This document shows, in pieces, positions 43,065 to 51,210 of a stretch of 64,000 bases of DNA. Position numbers and translations under genes: made by a program. Positions within the stretch are counted from its first letter, which is position 1, and every line of letters begins with the position of its first letter. The DNA lies in NCBI GenBank assembly GCA_028873695.1, contig JAPPNU010000028.1, forward strand, positions 124,001 to 188,000. Direction: 5' to 3'. The notes beneath the pieces were generated by a model. The model made no database searches. It was not told the origin of the DNA and saw nothing but the letters and a program-made list of their open reading frames with translations. The stretch is from Gemmatimonadota bacterium. Lineage in GTDB: Bacteria; Latescibacterota; UBA2968; GCA-2709665.

Positions 43065-44138
43065 TCAAGGCTGTGCGGACGCCTCGCGCTCTGCCAGAAG
43101 GCGGTCGGAGTCGACCATTTCCCGGACGAGGTCTTCGAAACTGATCTGCGGGCGCCAGCCGAGTTTCCTGTGCGCTTTGGATGCATCGCCCAGGAGCGAT
43201 TGTGCTTCGGTCGGCCGGAAGTACCTCGGGTCTATGCGCACAACCGCGCTTCCCGTTGCCGTATTGATTGCAACTTCGTCGGCGCCCTTTCCGCGCCACT
43301 CCAGCTCCAGCCCCAGGTATTCCGCCGCAAGGTTTACAAACGCGCGAACGGAATGCTGTTGGCCCGATGCGATAACGTAATCGTCCGGCGCGGTCTGCTG
43401 CAGCATCAGCCATTGGGCTCGCACATAGTCCCGGGCATGGCCCCAGTCTCTCATCGCGTCCAGATTGCCGAGGTACACGCACTCGTCCAATCCGACCGTC
43501 ACGCGCGCCAGTCGCCTGGTGATCTTCCGGGTAACGAACGTCTCCCCGCGGACGGGGGACTCGTGATTGAACAGGATTCCGTTGCAGGCGAATATCTCAT
43601 ATGCCTCGCGGTAATTCACCGTGATCCAGTAGGCGTATACCTTGGCTGCGGCGTACGGTGAGCGGGGATAGAACCGCGTGGATTCCCGTTGGGGTGTTTC
43701 GGCTGCCTTGCCGAACATTTCCGAACTGGATGCCTGGTAGAACCGGGTTCGACCCGCCAGGCCGCAGATGCGGATCGCTTCGAGCAGATGCAGTGCCCCC
43801 AACGCAGCCACCTTCGCCGTGTATTCCGGGGTCTCGAACGACACCGCCACGTGGCTCTGCGCGCCCAGATTGTAGATCTCGTCGGGCCGCACCTCCTGTA
43901 CGACTCGAATCAGATTCGCGGTATCCGTGAGATCGCCGTAGTGCAGAACCATCCGCCTGCCGGGTTCCTGGGGGCCGGCGAACAGGTGATCGATCCGTTC
44001 GGTGTTGAACAGGGACGCCCGCCGGATGATGCCATGCACCACGTAGCCTTTTTCAATCAGGTATTCAGCAAGATAGGAGCCGTCCTGGCCGGTGATGCCT
44101 GTTATCAGAGCGGTCTTTTCCGGTTTGTCAGGCCGCAT
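43065..44138 (-). CDS. gmd: GDP-mannose 4,6-dehydratase
   Basis: A 357-residue extended short-chain dehydrogenase. NADP-binding motif [55 protein letters not shown], the catalytic SSSEMFG and Tyr-x3-Lys ([12 protein letters not shown]), plus [10 protein letters not shown], are all diagnostic of Gmd. It converts GDP-mannose to GDP-4-keto-6-deoxymannose, the precursor of GDP-fucose, rhamnose or perosamine. The ATG at 44138 has GAGG five bases upstream; a longer frame to 44213 adds basic residues. No fucose synthase (GMER/Fcl) or aminotransferase lies next to it. It precedes the acyltransferase on the minus strand. Confidence 0.95.
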   Translation of the reverse strand: MRPDKPEKTALITGITGQDGSYLAEYLIEKGYVVHGIIRRASLFNTERIDHLFAGPQEPGRRMVLHYGDLTDTANLIRVVQEVRPDEIYNLGAQSHVAVSFETPEYTAKVAALGALHLLEAIRICGLAGRTRFYQASSSEMFGKAAETPQRESTRFYPRSPYAAAKVYAYWITVNYREAYEIFACNGILFNHESPVRGETFVTRKITRRLARVTVGLDECVYLGNLDAMRDWGHARDYVRAQWLMLQQTAPDDYVIASGQQHSVRAFVNLAAEYLGLELEWRGKGADEVAINTATGSAVVRIDPRYFRPTEAQSLLGDASKAHRKLGWRPQISFEDLVREMVDSDRLLAEREASAQP

Positions 44139-44288
44139 TCGAACCTCGCGGCGACAGGGCTTCGGAACGCGCCGGGCCCGTTGTGTACCGGTTGCTCTCT
44201 TCCACCATGCCATGATGTCCTGGATTGGCGCAAATGACGCCGGTGAACGCAGTTGCAGCGAAAGGGCCGTGCAACGACGGCAGAGTCA

Positions 44289-44317
44289 ACAATAGGGTTT
44301 TCGTTCATCCTTGTCAA
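44289..44317 (-). promoter_or_regulatory. Promoter for gmd
   Basis: On the minus strand TTGACA (44312-44317), 17-base spacer, TATTGT (44289-44294). The leader to gmd is about 145 bases. It is back to back with the CNT promoter. Confidence 0.6.
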
Positions 44318-44358
44318 GAGGTACCGGGCCGGACAGCGGCCTTTGGGCGGGAAATCGC

Positions 44359-44387
44359 TTGACGATTCATGCGTTTTCGCCTATAAT
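44359..44387 (+). promoter_or_regulatory. Promoter for the CNT transporter
   Basis: TTGACG (44359-44364), 17-base spacer, perfect TATAAT (44382-44387). The best -10 box in the window; leader about 80 bases. The 337-base gap holds this and the gmd promoter and nothing else recognised. Confidence 0.75.
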
Positions 44388-44475
44388 GGCGCCGGTCTCG
44401 AGCGTGGCGCCGATGCCTCGCATTCATCGATGTCATCCGCCTCGGCGCCCGCGTTCCAGAAAGAGGAGTCCGGAA

Positions 44476-45732
44476 TTGACGGTGTTTCACAGCGCCATCG
44501 GATATGTCGTCCTTCTGGCCGTTGCCTGGTGCCTGGGACGGCGCGCGAGGCGAATCCCATGGAAGACAGTCGCGGTTGCCAGCGGCCTGCAACTGCTGCT
44601 GACCGGCATCCTCGTCGGGACGGGGCTGCGGCATTACGTCTTCGGTGTGGTCGGCGCCCTCACCGACGTACTTCGTTCGACCGCCCTGAAGGCCAACGAA
44701 TCGCTGCTCTTCTCGGGATTGTCCAATGCCGAGTTCACAGGCCGGTACGGGCCCGTCGTCGCTCTAGAAATCGCGGCGATACTGATCTTTGTGGCGGCGG
44801 TTTCCAGGATGCTCTATCACTACGGGATCCTGCCCTGGGTGATCGGCCGGCTGAGTGCGTTTATGCAGAAGTCGCTCGGGCTCAGTTCGGCGGAAAGCGT
44901 CGGATCCGCCGGCAACGTCATTCTGGGAATGACGGAATCCCCATTGCTGATCAGGCCGTACGTGAGCCGAATGACCCAGAGCGAGCTGTTCTGTCTGATG
45001 ACCGTGGGTATGGCCACGATCGCCGGTACGGTTATGGTGATCTATGCGACCATGCTGGGCGACGTCAATCCGGAAATCGCCGGCCATCTGTTCACGGCTT
45101 CGTTGATCAGCGCGCCCGCGGCGATTGCCGTGTCCAAGTTGATGATCCCGGAGACCGGCGATCCCGTCACCTCCCGCAGCCGGGTGGAACTTCCCCGGGA
45201 AGACACGCTGAACGGCCTCGACGCCGCGGCACGCGGCGCCGCCGAGGGCATGCACCTGGTCATCAACATCCTCGCGATGCTTGTTGCGTTCATCGGCCTT
45301 GTCGCCCTGGCCAATCTCGTCATCGGGAAAGTTGACGTATTGGTCAATGCGAATCCAGGTGGCTGGAGCCTGCAGGCGTTCGCCGGCGTGGTGTTTCGTC
45401 CGTTCGTGTGGCTGATGGGGATTTCCTGGCACGATGCCCGCATCGTCGGAGAGTTGATGGGTCTGAAGACGATCCTGAACGAGTTTGTGGCCTATCTGGA
45501 CCTGGCTGAACTGATGAACGGGCCCGAGCCGCTCAGCCAGCGGTCCTTCGTCATTACGGCGTACGCCCTGTGCGGGTTCGCCAATTTCGGATCCGTGGCC
45601 ATCATGATCGGCGGCATCGGGGGGATCGCCCCCGACCGGCGCGGCGACCTGGCGCGACTGGGGCTTCGATCCCTGGTTGGCGGAACCCTGGCAACCATGC
45701 TCACCGGCTGTATGATCGGCCTGTATCTCTAA
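44476..45732 (+). CDS. Concentrative nucleoside transporter (CNT/NupC family)
   Basis: A 418-residue inner-membrane symporter with about ten hydrophobic segments. The CNT signatures are VILGMTESPLLIRPYVSRMT (transport-site TE-PLLI), GMATIAGTVMVIYA, IVGELMGLKTILNEFVAY and ALCGFANFGSVAIMIGG. CNTs import nucleosides with Na+ or H+. The start is TTG at 44476, ATG-less but preceded by AGAGGAG at seven bases and by a strong promoter; the frame extends upstream to 44311, across that promoter, so earlier starts are excluded. Followed by a small hairpin at 45752-45771 (GCCGGA/TCCGGC) without a T tract. Confidence 0.93.
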   Translation: MTVFHSAIGYVVLLAVAWCLGRRARRIPWKTVAVASGLQLLLTGILVGTGLRHYVFGVVGALTDVLRSTALKANESLLFSGLSNAEFTGRYGPVVALEIAAILIFVAAVSRMLYHYGILPWVIGRLSAFMQKSLGLSSAESVGSAGNVILGMTESPLLIRPYVSRMTQSELFCLMTVGMATIAGTVMVIYATMLGDVNPEIAGHLFTASLISAPAAIAVSKLMIPETGDPVTSRSRVELPREDTLNGLDAAARGAAEGMHLVINILAMLVAFIGLVALANLVIGKVDVLVNANPGGWSLQAFAGVVFRPFVWLMGISWHDARIVGELMGLKTILNEFVAYLDLAELMNGPEPLSQRSFVITAYALCGFANFGSVAIMIGGIGGIAPDRRGDLARLGLRSLVGGTLATMLTGCMIGLYL

Positions 45733-45751
45733 GGCGATGAAGGGGCATCAA

Positions 45752-45771
45752 GCCGGAGCGTAAAGTCCGGC
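45752..45771 (+). terminator. Hairpin after the CNT gene (weak terminator)
   Basis: Perfect 6-bp inverted repeat GCCGGA / TCCGGC with an 8-base loop, 20 bases after the CNT stop. There is no run of T, so termination is uncertain. Confidence 0.3.
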
Positions 45772-45880
45772 GATCCGGAAACGTTTCAATTCCGTCGCTT
45801 CCGCAATTGAGTTTTGACCGCGGAAGTCACAGATTCACGGTGCGGCGCGCAGCATGCCGCACGTCTCAAAGGAGGCGACC

Positions 45881-46303
45881 TTGCAACTGAATACCTATTT
45901 GACCTTCGAAAAGCAGTGTAGGGAGGCCTTTGAATTCTACCGTTCCGTGTTCGGCGGAGACTTCCTGTTCGTCCAGACGTTCGGAGACGGACCTCCCGAT
46001 CTTCAGGTGCCGGAAGACGAACGCGACCGCATCATGCACGTGTCGTTGCCGATCGGCGAAAGCGTTCTCATGGGCAGCGATCATGCCTCCACGTTCGGGC
46101 CCGCTCCGCAGAAGGGCAGCAATTTTTCCATAACGGTCAGCCCTGACAACAGGGCGGACGCCGACCGGCTGCTTGCCGGGCTGTCGGAAGGCGGCGAGAC
46201 GGTGATGCCGATGCAGGATATGTTCTGGGGAGCCTATTTCGGGATGTGCGTCGACAGGTTCGGCATCAGATGGCAGATCAATTTCGAGCATCCCCAGGAA
46301 TGA
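45881..46303 (+). CDS. PhnB-like VOC protein
   Basis: A 140-residue VOC-fold protein of the PhnB/3-demethylubiquinone-methyltransferase-like group: LNTYLTFEKQCREAFEFY is the family N terminus, IMHVSLPIGESVLMGSD and the FG-PPQKGSNFSITV strand follow, then MPMQDMFWGAYFGMC-DRFGIRWQIN closes with the conserved aromatic strand. PhnB is not known to be an enzyme; its name only reflects a phosphonate locus. TTG at 45881 has AAAGGAGG at five bases and is preferred over ATG at 45854, whose spacing would place the ribosome site inside the gene. Confidence 0.85.
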   Translation: MQLNTYLTFEKQCREAFEFYRSVFGGDFLFVQTFGDGPPDLQVPEDERDRIMHVSLPIGESVLMGSDHASTFGPAPQKGSNFSITVSPDNRADADRLLAGLSEGGETVMPMQDMFWGAYFGMCVDRFGIRWQINFEHPQE

Positions 46304-46375
46304 GTCGGGTACCGCTGCGAAGCTGCGGGGCAAGCAAGGCTGAAATGGCGCGACCTGTCCGCCGGGTGGGGAACG

Positions 46376-47068
46376 ATGACGCTGAACGAGACACTTTCAA
46401 CGCTTGAAGCGCTGGGCACCGCGCAGAACCGCAAGGTCTATGCGCGCCATGGCGTCAACCCGCCGATGTACGGCGTCAGCTACGCCAACCTGAACAGGAT
46501 GGTTCGGCAGATCAAACGCGACCAGCGGCTGGCCGATGCGTTGTGGGCGACGGGCAACCACGACGCGCGTGTACTGGCCGCGCGGGTCGCCGACCCGACG
46601 GGGATGAACGCGGCTCAGCTCGACGGCTGGGCGCGTGGTATCGACAACTCGATTCTCGCAGGGGAACTGGGCGCCCTCGCAGGCGCCTCGAAGACCGGTC
46701 TGACGCGCTTCGGAAAATGGACGTCCAGGCGGGGCGAGTGGGTGGCTGCAGCTGGATGGAATACCTTCACGGAGATGGTTCTGAACGATCACGAGGACGT
46801 CGACGAGGCGCTTCTGGATACCTGTCTCAATCGAATCGAAACGCAAATCCACGGCCAGCCGAACCGCGTCCGCTACGCGATGAACAACGCGCTGATCGCC
46901 ATCGGGACGTTTAGTGCGACCTATCGCGATCGGGCGATCGCGGCCGCGAATCGGATCGGTCCCGTCGAGGTGGACCACGGTGAAACGGGCTGCAAGACGC
47001 CCGACGCGGCCTCGTACATCGCAAAATCGTTCGCCAGAAAAGAGAAAAAGAGGAAGAAGGGACGATAG
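46376..47068 (+). CDS. AlkD-like DNA alkylation repair protein
   Basis: A 230-residue all-helical protein of the HEAT-like DNA glycosylase superfamily: YGVSYANLNRMVRQIK, ALWATGNHDARVLAARV and EWVAAAGWNTFTEMVL form paired helices as in AlkC/AlkD. The W-x8-D layout around W in ELxxW... (residues about 113-135) and an Arg/Lys-rich tail (about 219-230) fit DNA binding. It excises alkylated bases in the relatives studied; activity here is not certain because the catalytic Asp cannot be identified by eye. A GGTGGGGA site precedes the ATG. Converges on the VOC gene across a hairpin. Confidence 0.82.
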   Translation: MTLNETLSTLEALGTAQNRKVYARHGVNPPMYGVSYANLNRMVRQIKRDQRLADALWATGNHDARVLAARVADPTGMNAAQLDGWARGIDNSILAGELGALAGASKTGLTRFGKWTSRRGEWVAAAGWNTFTEMVLNDHEDVDEALLDTCLNRIETQIHGQPNRVRYAMNNALIAIGTFSATYRDRAIAAANRIGPVEVDHGETGCKTPDAASYIAKSFARKEKKRKKGR

Positions 47069-47113
47069 CCGCTCCGACCCGCTCCTCGTTTTCATCCAGG
47101 CGTACATTCAGAA

Positions 47114-47134
47114 GGCCGGGCTACGAACCCGGCC
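47114..47134. terminator. Hairpin between convergent genes
   Basis: Perfect 7-bp stem GGCCGGG / CCCGGCC with loop CTACGAA, followed by CTTCC. It lies between the stops of the AlkD-like gene and the VOC gene and may terminate both; there is no long T tract. Confidence 0.5.
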
Positions 47135-47139
47135 CTTCC

Positions 47140-47538
47140 TCATGTCGATGCTTCTTCGATCGGCTGATGGAAATAATAACAGAGTCCGTCCGGGGCGACG
47201 ACGAAAAAGACCTGGAGTTTCCGGCCGTCGTTCTCGTCGACGCGCCAGTTGCCGGTCCGGATTCCGTTCGCCTCCAGCTCCCGCCTCGCTCTGTGGATAT
47301 CGGACACCAGAATAGCCGCCCCTTCCTGTCCCGGGTCGCCACCGTTGACGGCGAATCCGATCCTGACGCCGTCCCGCTCGAGAACGACCGTGGGAACGGG
47401 ATTGCAGTGACGCTCTACCTCGCTGAGTCCAAACGCGTTACAGTACCAGCTTGAAGCTTTGTCGATATCCTCGACCGGAAGCGCCAGGACGTCGTCGGCA
47501 TAGGGATAGGCGGCTTCGTACAGCTTCGTCGAACCCAT
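47140..47538 (-). CDS. VOC-superfamily protein
   Basis: A 132-residue glyoxalase-fold protein. The pattern VLALPVEDIDKASSWYCNAFGL and the C-terminal VAPDGLCYYFHQ, with the acidic and His residues at metal positions, match generic VOC proteins (glyoxalase or bleomycin-type). Start ATG 47538, preceded by a GGGAGAG site; a longer frame to 47646 is not conserved. It is 94 bases downstream of phnA on the same strand and could be the fourth gene of the TIM-barrel, MocA, phnA operon. Confidence 0.72.
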   Translation of the reverse strand: MGSTKLYEAAYPYADDVLALPVEDIDKASSWYCNAFGLSEVERHCNPVPTVVLERDGVRIGFAVNGGDPGQEGAAILVSDIHRARRELEANGIRTGNWRVDENDGRKLQVFFVVAPDGLCYYFHQPIEEAST

Positions 47539-47632
47539 TTCCGTCTCTCCCTTTCTCCTTATTTGGACCGGAAGTTTCGGAATCGCGGCATGCGCCCGGA
47601 TTGGCGGGCGCACGACCGGCGTCGCCGCCGTA

Positions 47633-48880
47633 TCACGCGACCCCATTCAATGCGTATTCGAAGACGTGGTAATTCATCAGTTGTTCCGACCCGGCGCGCG
47701 CCAGGTATTCCCCGTTCAGCGGGCGGTTGAGGATGAACGGCACGTCCCGCTCAGAGATGCCGCCGTGAGAGCGCAGGCGTTCGCCGTGCAGCCCCTCGAG
47801 ATCGTGATCGGCGGGGGTCATGCCGATGCAATACGCGTCGGAGGCGATCACCACGGCGTCGCCTTCGACGTCGAGCGGAAGACTGAAGCGGCTCGCCGCG
47901 TCGGTCCGCTCCAGCACGGAGTCGATCCCGTCGATCGACTCGATATAACGAACCGCTTCGAGGACGTTCAGGTCTTCGAAGCAGTACACCCGGACGAATC
48001 CCCCCAAAGCCCCATGGTGCCCCACGAACGCGTCGGTGATCGGACAGATGACCCGCGTCTTTCCCGGTCCGAAACGCCTGTCAAGCAGGTCCTGAAGATA
48101 GATGATATTGTACGTTCCGTCCGGGGCGCATTTGTCCTTCATGCCGTGATCGGCCACCAGGGCCACGGTTGCGCCGAGCCGGTCGAGTTCGGCGCATCGC
48201 CGGTCGACAGATCGAAAGAAATCCAGGGCAGCCGGATGGCCGGGGGGGTGCTTGTGCTGGACGTAATCCGTAAGCGACAGATACGCCAGGCGCGGCCGGC
48301 TGCCCTCTTCGAGAAACCGGATGCCGGCGTCGAGGACGAACAGGGAAAGCGCGTCTGAATACATGCCGGGCAGCGGCCGGCCGACCCAGCCGAGGGCGTC
48401 CTGAATTCCGTTGCCGAAAAGCGTGCAGCGGTCCGCGCATTGGGATGAGAGGCAGATGTTGCCGTTGCCGACGTCCATTCCCTTGCCGAGTTGTCGCCGG
48501 AGTTTGTCCTTCGCGGTGATGACGGCCGTTTCGACGCCGGCTTTTGAAACCAGATCGAAAATCGTACGCGAACGCATCATCGCGGGGCCGGTCATCGGGA
48601 CGGCCTCGCCGGTCAGCCGGTCAAGGTAGAAGTTGCCGGAAACACCGTGCACGGCGGGTGGAGCGCCCGTGGCGATGGAGACGTTGTTGGGATTCGTAAA
48701 GCTCGGAATGACACAGTGGGCGGCGCCGGCGAATCCGGACTCCATGAAGCGCTCGATGGCGGGAATCACTCCGGATTGCCGCGCGGCATCGAAATACCCG
48801 GGGTCGCCGCCGTCGACGCAGATGACGGCGACGTGCGCCTGCGGAATGCGGTAACTCACGCCGTTGAGTTCGATTTTCAT
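47633..48880 (-). CDS. phnA: Phosphonoacetate hydrolase
   Basis: A 415-residue alkaline-phosphatase-superfamily enzyme that cleaves the C-P bond of phosphonoacetate to acetate and phosphate. Family features in order: VICVDGGDPGYF (metal Asp23), PSFTNPNNVSIATGAPPAVHG with nucleophile Thr62, TAKDKLRRQLGKG, the LTDYVQHKHPPGHPAA metal motif, VADHGMKDK, and FVGHHGALGGF. Two zinc ions are expected. Length and motif order match Sinorhizobium and Pseudomonas PhnA. The ATG at 48880 overlaps the stop of the MocA gene (ATGA), so the two are translationally coupled. The usual partners phnW and phnY are absent. Confidence 0.93.
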   Translation of the reverse strand: MKIELNGVSYRIPQAHVAVICVDGGDPGYFDAARQSGVIPAIERFMESGFAGAAHCVIPSFTNPNNVSIATGAPPAVHGVSGNFYLDRLTGEAVPMTGPAMMRSRTIFDLVSKAGVETAVITAKDKLRRQLGKGMDVGNGNICLSSQCADRCTLFGNGIQDALGWVGRPLPGMYSDALSLFVLDAGIRFLEEGSRPRLAYLSLTDYVQHKHPPGHPAALDFFRSVDRRCAELDRLGATVALVADHGMKDKCAPDGTYNIIYLQDLLDRRFGPGKTRVICPITDAFVGHHGALGGFVRVYCFEDLNVLEAVRYIESIDGIDSVLERTDAASRFSLPLDVEGDAVVIASDAYCIGMTPADHDLEGLHGERLRSHGGISERDVPFILNRPLNGEYLARAGSEQLMNYHVFEYALNGVA

Positions 48881-49902
48881 CGCGCTCCGGGTACGGCCGG
48901 CACGTCCGCAATGGTCCGTTCCTTCCACGAGCGGATGGCCGCTTCGATGACTTCCTGGACGGCCAGCCCTTCCTCACCGGACCCTTCGATTTCCGACTGG
49001 GGCGCGCCTTCGTCCAGTTGCTCGATCCATCGGTTGATGCGCCTTGGAAAGGTGTCCTCGAAGACCAGACCGCCCATTATGGAGTTTCGGACGACGGTGA
49101 GTTCCTCGGACCGTCTCGGATACAGCGTCAGGTCCTCGAAGCAGTTGTCCAGAACGAATCGCCCCTCGCTTCCCAGCACCTCGCAGCGTTCCAGATTGTG
49201 AGCCGGATTGGTGTCGTAGCTGCCGGTCAGGTGGCCCACAACGTCGTTCTCGAACTGCATGTTGATCTGTGCGTTCGACCAGCACACCGATGCATCGTCT
49301 CCGCTGCGTCCGGGCGCCTTGTTCAGAAACGCCTGTACCCGTTTGACGTTCCCGCAGAAGTATCGCATGATGTCGATCGAATGGGGGTGCAGCGCCCGAA
49401 GGTGGAACCAGGGGGAAGTCTCGTTCGGGTTGCCGATCCACATGGTCATGTTGATGAGCAGCAGGTGGCCCAGGCGGCCCTCTTCGATCCATCCCCTGGC
49501 TTTCGCCGCGGGCGGCACGAACCGGTGGTTCAGGTTGATGCCGAACCGGACGTCGCACTCCCGCGCCTTCCCGACCATCTGCCGGGCGTGGTCGATGTTG
49601 TTGCTGATGGGCTTTTCGCACAGGACGTTCAACCCGGCTTCCATGCACTGGATCGCGGGTTCGTAATGGTCGCCGCCGTTCTCGAAGCCGCCGGTCGCTA
49701 TGCTAACGGCATCGAGTGCTTCGCGCCCAAGCATTTCCTGAACGTCGTAATAGGGTTTCGCGCCCAACCGTTCGGCCGCGCCGTCCGCGCGTTCCCTGAC
49801 CAGGTCGCAGACAGCCACGAGTTCCGTTCTGCTGTTGTTCACGTATACCGCGGCATGCTGTCCGCCGATACCGCGCATGCCGATGACGCCGACGCGGATC
49901 AT
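48877..49902 (-). CDS. Gfo/Idh/MocA family oxidoreductase (phosphonate-linked)
   Basis: A 341-residue NAD(P)-dependent dehydrogenase. Rossmann start MIRVGVIGMRGIGGQHAAV, then VAVCDLVRERADGA, the catalytic lysine in VLCEKPISNN, and GINLNHRFVPPAAKAR; the second sugar-binding domain holds HLRALHPHSIDIMRYF with the His-x3-Asp substrate pattern. The ATG at 49902 has an AAGGAG site seven bases upstream. It is coupled to phnA (ATGA overlap) and follows the TIM-barrel gene by 94 bases. Substrate unknown; coupling suggests it oxidises an organic or phosphonate intermediate that feeds the hydrolase. Confidence 0.9.
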   Translation of the reverse strand: MIRVGVIGMRGIGGQHAAVYVNNSRTELVAVCDLVRERADGAAERLGAKPYYDVQEMLGREALDAVSIATGGFENGGDHYEPAIQCMEAGLNVLCEKPISNNIDHARQMVGKARECDVRFGINLNHRFVPPAAKARGWIEEGRLGHLLLINMTMWIGNPNETSPWFHLRALHPHSIDIMRYFCGNVKRVQAFLNKAPGRSGDDASVCWSNAQINMQFENDVVGHLTGSYDTNPAHNLERCEVLGSEGRFVLDNCFEDLTLYPRRSEELTVVRNSIMGGLVFEDTFPRRINRWIEQLDEGAPQSEIEGSGEEGLAVQEVIEAAIRSWKERTIADVPAVPGAR

Positions 49903-49996
49903 ACTCGTGCTCCTTGTATTGAACCCGAAAATCGCTATGGCACGAACCAAAGGCCGGTCGAGTCTTCCACGGCCGGTTCCCGCAATTCTGTGCAGT

Positions 49997-50791
49997 TCAT
50001 TCAAAAAGCGGCTGGAAGTAATCGAACGACCGCCGGAGAACGCTGTCGACGTCGTCAACGCCCATGTCTCGCGCGCCGACGATTTCCAGGATCGCGTATT
50101 TCAGCCCCTGGATCTTTCGGAAAGCGTCAGCCTGCGCACGGAGATCCATATCTCCCTGACCGGCGACCTGGTTTTCAACCGGCCCGATCGCGGCCTGCCG
50201 GCCCTTGACGTCACGTATTCTCAGTGAAATAATGTACCTGCTGATCCTGCCGACGCTTGCTTCCGGTACTTCCCGCTGCGGGCTGCGCCAGATATGGGTA
50301 GCGTCGTAATTGATCCCGACCCACCTCGGATCGACCATCTGCATCAACCTGAAAGCCGTATCCGTGTTGTAGACGGCATTGCCGACGTGAGGTTTGATAC
50401 CGAGCCTGACGCCGCGTCGGGCGGCCTGGGCCGAGAGGGCGTTGATTTTTTCCACGGTTGCCATAAACGACTCTTCGTTGTCAGGTTTCCCTCCGGGGCC
50501 AGTCGTGACGAGGGGCGCGCCGACCGAGGCCGCCGCATCCAGGATGCGCAGGAAGCGGTCCCCATCGTCCAGGTTGCCGCTTGCACCGAGAGATTCGATC
50601 GCCAACCGGTGATCCTCGGCGCGGCGTCGGATGTCCCTATAGTACGCGTCGCTCTGCCCGATGGCCAGATGAGGCGCCATACCCGGAATACAACAGAGTT
50701 CGATCGCGCGGTAGCCCGCCGCCCGTATCCGTTCCACTGCGACTTCCAGGTCGTGCCCGCCATAGAGTATCGTGCTGCATCCGAGTTCCAT
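49997..50791 (-). CDS. Sugar phosphate isomerase/epimerase-like TIM barrel
   Basis: A 264-residue protein of the xylose-isomerase-like TIM barrel family. Expected metal ligands are seen at the ends of strands: Glu in IESLGASGN, His in IKPHVGN, Asp in GINYDATHIW and Glu in AILEIVGARD. It isomerises, epimerises or cleaves sugar-type substrates. The frame stays open upstream to 51157 across a dispersed repeat, but only the ATG at 50791 begins the fold (ELGCSTILYGGHD). It is the first gene of the operon with MocA, phnA and probably the VOC gene. Confidence 0.87.
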   Translation of the reverse strand: MELGCSTILYGGHDLEVAVERIRAAGYRAIELCCIPGMAPHLAIGQSDAYYRDIRRRAEDHRLAIESLGASGNLDDGDRFLRILDAAASVGAPLVTTGPGGKPDNEESFMATVEKINALSAQAARRGVRLGIKPHVGNAVYNTDTAFRLMQMVDPRWVGINYDATHIWRSPQREVPEASVGRISRYIISLRIRDVKGRQAAIGPVENQVAGQGDMDLRAQADAFRKIQGLKYAILEIVGARDMGVDDVDSVLRRSFDYFQPLFE

Positions 50792-50890
50792 CAGTCTCGC
50801 CTTCCTTTTCGCGGAGAGGTTGCTTTCACCGATTTGGCGGCAGATAAGTAAGCTGTCGAAGCGGCCTTTGTCAAGCCGATTCCGGTCTTG

Positions 50891-51052
50891 CAAGCCGTCT
50901 AAGAATTCCCAGCGGTCTTCGCGCGGCTGCAAAAGCGCCGGTCGGCGTTGGTCAAACCCGCCCGTATAGACGAATATGGGCGTATCTTCCCGGCTTGACG
51001 GCCACTCTTTCGCTCGCGCTCGGGAACTCACCGGTAATCTTGAAACAGCTTC
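50891..51052 (+). repeat. Dispersed 162-bp repeat with terminal inverted repeats, copy 3
   Basis: Third copy of the family (see 9218-9379 and 19734-19896). The left end reads CAAGCCGTCTAAGAATTCCC and the right end, inverted, GAAGCTGTTTCAAGATTACC. The core carries AGCGCCGGTCGGCGTT and CCCGTATAGACGAATATGGG. It is oriented towards the STAS gene. Confidence 0.85.
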
Positions 51053-51082
51053 TTGCTCGTCGTGCCCGGTGAAATTCCTGAC

Positions 51083-51111
51083 TTGATCCCGAACACGAAT
51101 GGGATTATATT
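51083..51111 (+). promoter_or_regulatory. Promoter for the STAS gene
   Basis: TTGATC (51083-51088), 17-base spacer, TATATT (51106-51111), placed after repeat copy 3, so the repeat would not be in this transcript. Confidence 0.55.
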
Positions 51112-51210
51112 GGTTGGCGGCAAATCTTCGCAGATCAAACGGACTGAAACGCGTCATTGCGGTTGGTGCGGCAATTTGCCGTAATCCGAAACCAGCGAGG
51201 GGGAAGAACC

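Larger units (their letters stand above)
50792..51210. other. Divergent intergenic region with repeat copy 3 and a promoter
   Basis: 419 bases between the TIM-barrel gene (minus) and the STAS gene (plus). It contains repeat copy 3 (50891-51052) and a plus-strand promoter (51083-51111). No promoter for the TIM-barrel operon was found by eye in the remaining bases. Confidence 0.6.
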
